Assembly (NCBI GenBank): GCA_009839585.1
Contig: VXPI01000405.1
Coordinates: 1 to 13,457 of the forward strand
DNA from: Gammaproteobacteria bacterium
GTDB taxonomy: Bacteria > Pseudomonadota > Gammaproteobacteria > Arenicellales > Poriferihabitantaceae
Length of the DNA stretch: 13,457 nucleotides
Direction of reading: 5' to 3'
Positions 1 to 6,327 of this stretch are shown piece by piece; within the stretch, counting starts at the first letter, position 1; every line of letters starts with the position of its first letter. A program made the translations under genes and the position numbers. The notes beneath the pieces are model-generated. The model was not told the origin of the DNA. It did not search any database and saw only the letters and a list, made by a program, of their open reading frames with translations.

Positions 1-44
1 AAGGTTTTATACCCTTTTTTCCTGCTTTTTTCCATTTCTATTTT

Positions 45-68
45 GAGATTAGGGAACACCCTAATCTC
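45..68. repeat. Perfect 10-bp inverted repeat with 4-nt loop
   Basis: GAGATTAGGG at 45-54 is exactly complementary to CCCTAATCTC at 59-68, separated by AACA. As RNA this would be a strong hairpin. It is not a standard intrinsic terminator: neither strand has a T-run on its 3' side, and the T-rich tract lies on the wrong side. On the minus strand the stop codon of a 19-codon ORF falls inside the first arm. It could be an operator, an RNA stem in a leader, or an end of a lost element. Confidence 0.7.
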
Positions 69-120
69 GGAGCAGTGATGTTTCCACGGCAACTCCAGTA
101 CCACCGTCGAGCAGTTTCAT
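61..120 (-). pseudogene. 19-codon ORF resembling a homocysteine S-methyltransferase N-terminus
   Basis: ATG at 120-118 reads MKLLDGGTGVAVETSLLRD and stops at TAG (63-61), inside the inverted repeat at 45-68. The LLDGGTG start resembles the LLDGG-x-G opening of homocysteine S-methyltransferases, but the TELxRRG that usually follows is absent. A purine stretch (AGAAAGAA) lies just upstream. It may be a truncated gene remnant, a short leader peptide, or coincidence. Calling it a pseudogene is tentative. Confidence 0.15.
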
Positions 121-131
121 TGATTCTTTCT

Positions 132-329
132 TCAATCAAACCCTGCAATTTGACGAAGCTCATCTGGTTGATCACCGGAATTTTTCTTCAGGAGATCCTT
201 TACGACTTCATTGATTTTTGCCTTGCCTGACAAATGGCTCCCATCAGTTGCCGTTACTTGAAACAGTTTAGACATGATCGAATTAAAGCCAGATTGCAGC
301 CACGAATGGTCAAAATTGCCACCCTGCAC
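132..329 (-). CDS. Unrecognised small ORF, possibly a gene remnant
   Basis: This is a 65-codon frame starting at GTG (329-327), with an internal ATG at residue 19. The product is hydrophilic, with a Lys/Asp-rich second half (SGKAKINEVVKDLLKKNSGD). I do not recognise it. The same frame stays open upstream as far as an in-frame TGA near 384. Beyond that TGA it reads on (ending SLAAY) back to the rsmI stop with no further stop codon. This would fit a longer gene broken by a nonsense mutation, or a chance open frame. GGAAG abuts the GTG with no spacing, so it does not support that start. Confidence 0.2.
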   Translation of the reverse strand: MQGGNFDHSWLQSGFNSIMSKLFQVTATDGSHLSGKAKINEVVKDLLKKNSGDQPDELRQIAGFD

Positions 330-468
330 CTTCCGGACCGACGGCTTTCCTGCATCTGTTTCCCAATAAAGTCTGTCTTCTCAATAAGCAGCCAGTGAGG
401 TATCGCGCTTCAGACTGGAACTGGGGCTTTGTCCTGCCCTGAAATCCAGTGGTCCGCTTCCGGCAGGA

Positions 469-1308
469 TCAATCATTCTCTCGCTCGATCATTCTCCTGT
501 ACAGTCGTTTTCGATTCACTGAAAATGTTTCAGAAACTATGCGACTGGCCTCGCTTGAGGGAAGCGAGGGACGTAAACGGTCAAGGAGTTCACAAGCTCT
601 TTGCCATTCGAGATCAACATCCGGATTGCCGCCCACCACCAGTACAAATTCTCCTTTTCTCTGGTTCTCGTCTGAACATGTGAAATGCAGTGCTTCACCA
701 AGATCCCCGAGGAAAAACGTCTCGTGAATCTTGGTGATTTCCCGGCCAACCATGACAGGTCTATCCGAACCCAGCACATCAGCCATATCCTTCAAGCACT
801 CCTCTATCCGATGGCTGGATTCATGGAAAACCAGAGTGCGGGATTCATTCCTCAGTGTGTGAAGTGCTTTCTGACGCCGCTTTGCCTGAGATGGCAAAAA
901 TCCCTCAAAACAAAAGCGATGGCAAGGTATGCCAGAAACGCTCAAGGCGGCAATCGCCGCATTCGGGCCGGGAACCGGGGATACCCTGAACCCCTGGTTG
1001 CGGGCTTCCCGGACCAGCGGGAATCCGGGGTCACTGATCAACGGTGTCCCCGCATCGCTAACCAGCACAATGTTTTGCCCATCCGATAATTGTTGCAATA
1101 CCCATCTTAGCAGCCTGTTTTCGTTATGCTCATGGAATGATCGGGTTTTGGCTGTTATCCCATATGCCTTGAGTAATCGGATGGTCTGTCGAGTATCTTC
1201 ACACAGAACCAGATCAGCCTCGGATATAATCATCCGCGCCCGCTCGCTCAAGTCGGACAAATTACCGATCGGAGTGGCAACCACATACAGGATCCCGGAA
1301 TTATCCAT
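469..1308 (-). CDS. rsmI: 16S rRNA (cytidine-1402 2'-O) methyltransferase RsmI
   Basis: RsmI adds the 2'-O-methyl group to C1402 of 16S rRNA in the ribosomal P site, using S-adenosylmethionine; it is cytoplasmic. The 279-residue protein has the usual family length and motifs: VATPIGNLSD at about 10-19, VSDAGTPLISDPG at 83-95, PVPGPNAAIAAL at 111-122 and RFCFEGFLP at 131-139. I chose the ATG at 1308 because the strong similarity begins there (MDNSGILYVVATPIGN). The frame is open 20 codons further upstream, but that extension does not look like the family. There is no clear ribosome binding site. A consensus -10 box lies about 190 nt upstream. Unlike many gammaproteobacteria, no divergent lpoA is present; kdsB lies 338 nt upstream on the same strand. 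Confidence 0.95.
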   Translation of the reverse strand: MDNSGILYVVATPIGNLSDLSERARMIISEADLVLCEDTRQTIRLLKAYGITAKTRSFHEHNENRLLRWVLQQLSDGQNIVLVSDAGTPLISDPGFPLVREARNQGFRVSPVPGPNAAIAALSVSGIPCHRFCFEGFLPSQAKRRQKALHTLRNESRTLVFHESSHRIEECLKDMADVLGSDRPVMVGREITKIHETFFLGDLGEALHFTCSDENQRKGEFVLVVGGNPDVDLEWQRACELLDRLRPSLPSSEASRIVSETFSVNRKRLYRRMIEREND

Positions 1309-1471
1309 GATTGGCTGAAACATGGATTGCAGGAAACCGGGTGCCGAAAAATGAAGCATCAATCCCACTGGCGTTGGCTGACGAAGCCATCGCGCCCAAC
1401 AACAGTTGGGGCAATTTGCCGTATCTGGTTTTCATGTATCGGTTGGAAACTCTTGTGATTGGGATAAGCAT
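1301..1471 (-). CDS. Possible 56-codon ORF overlapping the rsmI start
   Basis: ATG at 1471-1469 opens a 56-codon frame (MLIPITRVSN...) that ends in TAA at 1303-1301, overlapping the rsmI ATG by 8 nt. It starts about 18 nt after the predicted start site of the -10 box at 1501-1496. An internal stretch (MKTRYGKLPQLLLGAMASSA) looks faintly like a signal peptide. There is no Shine-Dalgarno sequence and I recognise no family. It may be a translated leader coupled to rsmI or a chance frame. Confidence 0.15.
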   Translation of the reverse strand: MLIPITRVSNRYMKTRYGKLPQLLLGAMASSANASGIDASFFGTRFPAIHVSANHG

Positions 1472-1495
1472 CTATCTATGGAGAACTGATTCCGA

Positions 1496-1501
1496 ATTAT
1501 A
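1496..1501 (-). promoter_or_regulatory. Consensus -10 box upstream of rsmI
   Basis: The minus strand reads TATAAT here, a perfect sigma-70 -10 hexamer. No good -35 hexamer sits 16-18 nt upstream and there is no TG extension, so promoter activity is uncertain. It would give a leader of about 180 nt to the rsmI ATG. Confidence 0.35.
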
Positions 1502-1604
1502 CTGCCATGATCAGTTTGCTGATTGTATTGTCGCGCAGAATGAGAAACTGCATTCGTCTATACAAGCAACGAAGTCTGCTCCCTGAAACCACATTGAGGC
1601 AGGG

Positions 1605-1625
1605 TGCACATGCCTGCGGTGTGCA
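1605..1625 (-). repeat. Inverted repeat after the kdsB stop
   Basis: TGCACA (1605-1610) and TGTGCA (1620-1625) form a 6-bp stem with a 9-nt loop, 22 nt beyond the kdsB stop. A competing stem pairs GCAGG (1599-1603) with CCTGC (1613-1617). No U-tract follows on the minus strand, so this is at best a weak or factor-dependent termination signal. Confidence 0.25.
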
Positions 1626-1646
1626 AAACCGGCAATAGCTACGACA

Positions 1647-2396
1647 TTATTTCAAGGAAAAATAGCTGCGAAAAGCTTCCAGGTCCTGTTCGGTATCAAC
1701 GCCGGTTGGAGGTAGGTTATCCACCTGTACACACTTGATCTGGCCCCCATGCCATAGCACCCGTAACTGTTCGAGTTGTTCCAGTTCCTCTAGTGGGCAA
1801 GGAGCCATCCCTGCATAGTCCCGAATAAACTCGGTCCGATAGCCGTATATTCCAATATGCCGTTTTGCATAGGACAGATTCGGCTCATTTCGATTGCGGT
1901 CAAACGGAATCGGGGACCGTGAAAAATAAAGTGCATCACCCCCGGCATTCATGACCACCTTGACCACCGAAGGTTCGGTCATTTCTGATCCTGACCGGAT
2001 GGGTGTGACGGCTGTTGACATGGCCCGAAGACCGCAATCGGGCACAGCGCGGGCAACCTGATTGATGAGAGACGGCGGCATACCGGGCTCATCACCCTGC
2101 ACGTTTACGATCACCTCATAGTCATCAAGGTCCATGATCCTGGCAGCTTCAGCAACCCTCTCACTCCCGGAACGATGGTGACCCGAAGTCATCACCGAAA
2201 TGGCCCGGGATTTTTTTGCGACTTCGGAAATTCTTTCATCATCGGTCGCCACGATAACACTGTCCGCATCACTCTTTCGACATTGCTCAATTACACGCTG
2301 AATCATTGGTCTGCCTGCAATATCCGCCATAGCCTTGCCGGGAAGGCGTGTCGAAGCATAACGGGACGGAATAATGATGTGGAAGGAATTGTCCAT
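1647..2396 (-). CDS. kdsB: 3-deoxy-manno-octulosonate cytidylyltransferase (CMP-Kdo synthetase)
   Basis: KdsB activates Kdo with CTP to give CMP-Kdo, the donor for attaching the inner-core sugar to lipid A; it is cytoplasmic and Mg-dependent. The 249-residue length is normal. Visible motifs are PSRYASTRLPGK (10-21, nucleotide-binding loop), VATDDERI (49-56), NVQGDEP (98-104, metal site), YFSRSPIPF (157-165), HIGIYGYR (180-187) and GVDTEQDLEAF (232-242). The ATG lies 23 nt after the lpxK stop, so it is probably co-transcribed with msbA and lpxK. The small Trm112-like gene (ycaR) found between lpxK and kdsB in enterobacteria is absent. Confidence 0.96.
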   Translation of the reverse strand: MDNSFHIIIPSRYASTRLPGKAMADIAGRPMIQRVIEQCRKSDADSVIVATDDERISEVAKKSRAISVMTSGHHRSGSERVAEAARIMDLDDYEVIVNVQGDEPGMPPSLINQVARAVPDCGLRAMSTAVTPIRSGSEMTEPSVVKVVMNAGGDALYFSRSPIPFDRNRNEPNLSYAKRHIGIYGYRTEFIRDYAGMAPCPLEELEQLEQLRVLWHGGQIKCVQVDNLPPTGVDTEQDLEAFRSYFSLK

Positions 2397-2419
2397 GTGA
2401 AAGAATAGTTTCCGGTTAT

Positions 2420-3412
2420 TCAGGTCTGACTATCCAGACAGATTTCTATCTCTCGAAAAAAATCATCGTGCATCACGGCCTCTGCCTCAACCACAAACAA
2501 GCGTTCTGTGTGCGGAAGGTCATGACACTTGACTGCATCCTTCTCACTCATCAGAACAGGCAGGTCATCGCCAAACGCCACATCCTCGACAGAATAAAAG
2601 TGGTGGTCGGCAAAACGATGCCGGATGACATCAAGTCCAAAGCCTTCAAGCTGCCTGAAAAACCGTTCCGGGTTACCCAGCGCAGCCACCGCATGCACAG
2701 AGTCATTCTTCAAATCAGCGATATCGACAGCCTTGCCATCTGACAGGTTTCGAATTGCCCGAATCTGCATGTCCATTGTATGACCATCCCCCTCCTGTTT
2801 GTACCCGTAGTTGCCATTTCTGACCTTGATGTCTGCACGCTTCAAGCTACGCACGGGTTCTCGCAAGGGACCGGCTGGCAGACACCATCCGTTACCAAAC
2901 CCAAACTCTGAATCTATGACCACGATATCCAAATCCCGGTAGAGAGCCAGATGCTGAAACCCGTCATCGCTGACAACCACATCGCAATTGCATTTCTCAA
3001 TCAGCATCTTCGCATCCTGTGCTCGATCAGGGCCGGCTACAACCGGCAAATCAGCCGACATCCGAATTAACAGCGCCTCATCCCCAACTTCCAGGACCGG
3101 TGTATCCGGTTTTACCAATCGTGGCCAGATGGTGGACTGTCCCTTGTAGCCCCGGGTAATTACACCGGGTCGATAGCCCCGGGCCCTGAGCTGCCTTGCG
3201 AGCGTAATCACCAAGGGAGTCTTGCCACTTCCGCCTACTGTTATCGCTCCAACCACGATCACCGGAACCGGAACCCTGGTGGTTTTTTGCAGGCCGGCAC
3301 GATACGTCCATGCCTTGATAGTGTGCAGGAGAATATACAGCCATGACAGGGGCAGTACCACATAGTTGATCCACCCCGGCGTGATCCATCCGGCCTGTAG
3401 TTTATTCCTCAT
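2420..3412 (-). CDS. lpxK: Tetraacyldisaccharide 4'-kinase LpxK
   Basis: LpxK phosphorylates the 4' position of the tetraacyldisaccharide precursor to make lipid IVA, using ATP on the inner face of the cytoplasmic membrane. The 330-residue protein has an N-terminal hydrophobic anchor (about 15-30, INYVVLPLSWLYILLH), a Walker A loop (GAITVGGSGKT, 55-65), the family DDGFQH motif (149-154) and the FADHHF segment (267-272) that carries a conserved His. The ATG overlaps the end of msbA by 11 nt, indicating translational coupling. It lies second in the msbA-lpxK-kdsB block. Confidence 0.96.
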   Translation of the reverse strand: MRNKLQAGWITPGWINYVVLPLSWLYILLHTIKAWTYRAGLQKTTRVPVPVIVVGAITVGGSGKTPLVITLARQLRARGYRPGVITRGYKGQSTIWPRLVKPDTPVLEVGDEALLIRMSADLPVVAGPDRAQDAKMLIEKCNCDVVVSDDGFQHLALYRDLDIVVIDSEFGFGNGWCLPAGPLREPVRSLKRADIKVRNGNYGYKQEGDGHTMDMQIRAIRNLSDGKAVDIADLKNDSVHAVAALGNPERFFRQLEGFGLDVIRHRFADHHFYSVEDVAFGDDLPVLMSEKDAVKCHDLPHTERLFVVEAEAVMHDDFFREIEICLDSQT

Positions 3413-5156
3413 CCGAATGCTTGAGAAACTGGCTATTGACCAGTTCGGTGTAGAGTCCGCCAGCCTTGATCAGCTGCTCATGAGTGCCCTGTTCGACAAT
3501 CTGTCCCCGATTGATCACCAAAATGCGGTCAGCATTCTGGACAGTGCTTAAGCGATGTGCAATAACCAGGGTAGTGCGATCCGAGATCAGGCACTCAATG
3601 GCCTTGTGGATGTATATCTCTGAATTGGAGTCCAGCGACGAGGTGGCCTCGTCCATCACCAGTATCCTGGAATCCTTGTAGAGTGCACGTGCGATTGCAA
3701 CCCGCTGGCGCTGCCCGCCCGAGAGTCGCAGACCGGATTCACCGAGCAAGGTGTCCTGACCATCCTTGAGATCTTTCACAAAGTCGGTGATATGGGCCGC
3801 ATCACAGACTTCTTCCAGTCTCTCTGGATCAATCGAACCTTTTCGGCCATAGGTGATGTTGTTCCTCAGCGTATCGTCAAACAGCAGGATATCCTGACTG
3901 ACCAAGGACATATTGTCACGTAGCGACTTGATGGTTAAGTGGTTGATTGGTATTCCGTCAACCGTGATTTGCCCTTTTGTTGGCGCATACAGTCGAAGCA
4001 GCATCGAAGCCAGTGTTGACTTTCCTGCCCCTGAAGGGCCGACCAGCGCTATGGTTGCCCCTGCAGGAATATCGAAACTGATATCGCGAATAACTTCGAC
4101 AGAATCCGAACTGTAACGAAACGATACTGAATCAAACGACACATTGCCAACCACCTCTTCAAGGACCCGGGTTCCGGTGTCTGGCTCACGTTCCAGGTCA
4201 ATCATGCGGAAGATCGAAGTGGCAGCTGCCAGTCCGGCCTGGATCACCTCGTTAATCTTTAGCAGATTCTTGACCGGGGCAACTACCATGGTCATGGCCA
4301 CCAGGTAGGAGGTGAAAACGCCGGGCTTGATTTCAATCTTGAGGGCAAGCCAGATTACCACTGCCACGCCAACACCCATGATCAGGACAATAGTGGGCAC
4401 ACTCAAGGCCACAATCATCACGCGTTTCATGATTTGCTGTCGATTGTGGTTATTGGCATTGAAGAAGACATTCTTCTCATGGGCATACGCATCAAACAGC
4501 TTGACCACCCGATGGCTTTGAAAGACCTGCTTGGCAATATGTGAAATGTCACCGACACTTTCCTGAACACGCATACTGATGCGTCGAATGCTCCCGCTGG
4601 TGCGGGTAAAGATAAAAATGGAGACCGGCACGATCACCATAAAGATCAGGGATAGCTGCCAACTCAGATAGAACATCAATCCGAGCAGGAATATCACCTT
4701 GACGAGATCCTTGAAAACGATCCTGAGTGCGTCACCGCTTGCGTTCGCAACCTGCTCTACGTCAAACGTCAGCCGGGATACCAGTGATCCGCTGGGTTCA
4801 CGATCGTAAAATTCGGCCGGAGCGTACATCAGGTTCTCAAACATGATCTGACGCAAATCCTGAATAACCTTGCGTGACACCCAGCTCATGCAATAGGTGT
4901 CGATAAAATCTCCGAATGCCCGACCGAAGGCAATCAGCAATAATACGATGGGTATCACCTGTATAAAATCGGCATCTCGCCCGACAAAGCCTTCATCCAT
5001 CAGAGGCTGAAGTATCCAGGCAAACCCGGTGTCGGCAGCGGCCACCATGATCATCCCGGCCATTGCTATCAGAAACACCCACTTATAGGGCAGCATGTGT
5101 TTGGTCAAACGCCAATACAGTGCCTTGTTACTGGTGGCTTCCATGGGGTTCGGCAT
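3402..5156 (-). CDS. msbA: Lipid A export ATP-binding/permease protein MsbA
   Basis: MsbA is a homodimeric ABC half-transporter that flips core-lipid A across the inner membrane. The 584-residue protein is full length. The transmembrane domain occupies about 25-315 with hydrophobic helices near 26-48, 66-80, 151-185 and 247-295. The ATPase domain follows, with Walker A GPSGAGKST (373-381), Q-loop SQD (420-422), signature LSGGQ (478-482), Walker B ILVMDE (498-503) and H-loop His534. The ATG at 5156 is used; an ATG four codons later (5144) is an alternative, and neither has a strong ribosome binding site. It starts only 41 nt after the GlxA-type regulator stop on the same strand, so some read-through from that gene is possible. 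Confidence 0.95.
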   Translation of the reverse strand: MPNPMEATSNKALYWRLTKHMLPYKWVFLIAMAGMIMVAAADTGFAWILQPLMDEGFVGRDADFIQVIPIVLLLIAFGRAFGDFIDTYCMSWVSRKVIQDLRQIMFENLMYAPAEFYDREPSGSLVSRLTFDVEQVANASGDALRIVFKDLVKVIFLLGLMFYLSWQLSLIFMVIVPVSIFIFTRTSGSIRRISMRVQESVGDISHIAKQVFQSHRVVKLFDAYAHEKNVFFNANNHNRQQIMKRVMIVALSVPTIVLIMGVGVAVVIWLALKIEIKPGVFTSYLVAMTMVVAPVKNLLKINEVIQAGLAAATSIFRMIDLEREPDTGTRVLEEVVGNVSFDSVSFRYSSDSVEVIRDISFDIPAGATIALVGPSGAGKSTLASMLLRLYAPTKGQITVDGIPINHLTIKSLRDNMSLVSQDILLFDDTLRNNITYGRKGSIDPERLEEVCDAAHITDFVKDLKDGQDTLLGESGLRLSGGQRQRVAIARALYKDSRILVMDEATSSLDSNSEIYIHKAIECLISDRTTLVIAHRLSTVQNADRILVINRGQIVEQGTHEQLIKAGGLYTELVNSQFLKHSDEE

Positions 5157-5197
5157 CTGGGGTCACGGCAGGGAAGTTGGAATATCGGCAAGCTTCT

Positions 5198-6172
5198 TCA
5201 GTTCAGAATTAAGGCGGGTCGTCTTTCACTACTTGGCGAATAGCTGAAATGTTCGCGATAGCACTTGCTGAAATGATTGGAGGAATTAAACCCGCAGGAT
5301 ATGGCAATTTCCGAGACCAGCATATTGGTCTGCTGCAAAAGATGACGGGCCTGAATCAGTCTGAGTCGCTTGTAGTATTCAATCGGACTGCAATTGAGGT
5401 ATTTCCGGAACAGCCGTTCAAGCTGGCGCCTCGAGACACCAATGTGGCCTGCGATTTCCTCAAGTCCCAGCAATTCCTCCTTGTTGGCCTCCATATAGAC
5501 CACGGCTTCGGCCAGTTTGGGTTGGCTACCTCCAAGCAAAATCCGCAGCGAAGAGGGCTGTCGGTCGTTCTGGTCGCGTACTCTCTCAAGCATGAACTCT
5601 TCGGCAACCTCGTTGGCCAGAATGGGTCCGTGATGTCGGGCTATAAGATAAATCATCAAATCCATCGAAGCGATGCCCCCTGCACAGGTATAGCGATTGC
5701 GATCGACCTTGAACAGCACGGGACTAACGATCAAGTCGGGAAACTTTTCCATCAGGCTCGCCATGTTCTCCCAGTGGATGGTACATCGATAACCACCCAG
5801 CAGACCTGCTTCAGCCAGGATGTAGGAGCCTGTACACAATGCGCCGATCTTGACATGCTTCTTGGCCTGCATGCGCAACCAGTCACGGATCGGCTTGCTG
5901 ACGCAGTCCTCGATCTGGAGTCCTCCACATACAAATATGGCATCAATCTGACCGCTGTGCTTGAGTTTGGTGACATTGAACGGAATACCACAACTGGAGG
6001 TCACAGGATGCTTTCCCTTGCCGAGCAATACCCATTCATAGAGTTCATTATTTGCCAGCCGATTAGCCATGCGTAGTGGATCCAGGGCGGCCGCAAAGGG
6101 CGTTAGCGAAAACCCGGGAAGGAGCAAGAAACCATAACGAGTGGTTCGATTATTTGGTTCCGGAGCCTGCAT
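5198..6172 (-). CDS. GlxA/GbdR-type AraC-family transcriptional regulator
   Basis: This 324-residue regulator has an N-terminal DJ-1/PfpI-like domain (about 12-175) and a C-terminal AraC/XylS DNA-binding domain (about 220-318). The first domain shows VCGGL (81-85), a GALCTGSYILAEAGLL nucleophile-elbow-like segment with Cys113, and TCAGGIASMDLM (162-173). The two helix-turn-helices are near 237-259 and 286-309. This is the family of Pseudomonas GbdR (glycine betaine/dimethylglycine) and CdhR (carnitine). Divergence from a methylamine/betaine-type methyltransferase gene suggests it senses such a substrate and activates the neighbouring genes; that is inference. I chose the ATG at 6172; a TTG two codons upstream is less likely. 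No strong ribosome binding site is visible. A possible promoter is at 6200-6228. Confidence 0.9.
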   Translation of the reverse strand: MQAPEPNNRTTRYGFLLLPGFSLTPFAAALDPLRMANRLANNELYEWVLLGKGKHPVTSSCGIPFNVTKLKHSGQIDAIFVCGGLQIEDCVSKPIRDWLRMQAKKHVKIGALCTGSYILAEAGLLGGYRCTIHWENMASLMEKFPDLIVSPVLFKVDRNRYTCAGGIASMDLMIYLIARHHGPILANEVAEEFMLERVRDQNDRQPSSLRILLGGSQPKLAEAVVYMEANKEELLGLEEIAGHIGVSRRQLERLFRKYLNCSPIEYYKRLRLIQARHLLQQTNMLVSEIAISCGFNSSNHFSKCYREHFSYSPSSERRPALILN

Positions 6173-6199
6173 TGGCAAACATGTTTCGAGCTTAAGTGG

Positions 6200-6228
6200 A
6201 TTATCGTTATACTTTGCGCATGACGCAA
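6200..6228 (-). promoter_or_regulatory. Candidate promoter of the GlxA-type regulator gene
   Basis: On the minus strand, TTGCGT (6228-6223) and GATAAT (6205-6200) are separated by 17 nt, a plausible sigma-70 pair. The start site would be near 6193, about 20 nt before the regulator ATG. On the plus strand TATACT (6208-6213) could be a -10 box for the divergent methyltransferase gene, but its -35 region (6185-6190) is poor, as expected for an activator-dependent promoter. Confidence 0.4.
6214..6228. promoter_or_regulatory. Palindrome TTGCG-N5-CGCAA between divergent genes
   Basis: TTGCG (6214-6218) and CGCAA (6224-6228) form a perfect 5-bp inverted repeat around CATGA. It covers the candidate -35 box of the regulator gene and sits next to the TATACT on the other strand, a suitable place for an operator serving both genes. 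Binding by the GlxA-type protein is inferred from position only. Confidence 0.35.
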
Positions 6229-6327
6229 TTTATTCTTACCAAGTCGTGATAAAACAGGAAAAGTTTTCGACATATTTCTATTATCCGCTATTTGGACTCA
6301 ATTCAGGACTTTGTCTTTTCATTTCAC

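Larger units (their letters stand above)
1..468. other. Left-end region without a secure gene
   Basis: This stretch lies downstream of rsmI and shows no gene I can identify. It contains a perfect inverted repeat at 45-68, a 19-codon minus-strand ORF (61-120), an unrecognised minus-strand ORF (132-329), and pyrimidine-rich tracts at 11-35 on the plus strand. A minus-strand ATG at 35-33 opens a frame (MEKSRKKGYKT) that runs off the left edge. It has no visible ribosome binding site, so it could be the start of a gene cut by the window edge or chance. I looked for RNase P RNA, because rnpB lies near rsmI in Pseudomonas, and did not see its conserved blocks. I see no convincing terminator for rsmI here. 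Confidence 0.4.
1309..1646. other. 338-nt spacer between kdsB and rsmI
   Basis: No recognised gene lies here. It holds the -10 box at 1496-1501, a small inverted repeat (GATCAG-TTTG-CTGATT) near 1508-1523, and two overlapping hairpin options at 1599-1617 and 1605-1625 just after the kdsB stop. I searched by eye for 6S RNA, SRP RNA and RNase P RNA motifs and found none. Confidence 0.5.

Noticed and set aside
45..68. Inverted repeat as an intrinsic terminator
   Set aside because: No T-run follows the hairpin on either strand; the T-rich tract is on the wrong side.
1309..1646. RNase P, 6S or SRP RNA in the kdsB-rsmI spacer
   Set aside because: None of the conserved sequence blocks of these RNAs could be found on either strand.
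5249..6076. 275-codon plus-strand frame opposite the GlxA-type regulator
   Set aside because: It is antisense to a clearly recognisable AraC-family gene and has no family similarity; it is a shadow frame.
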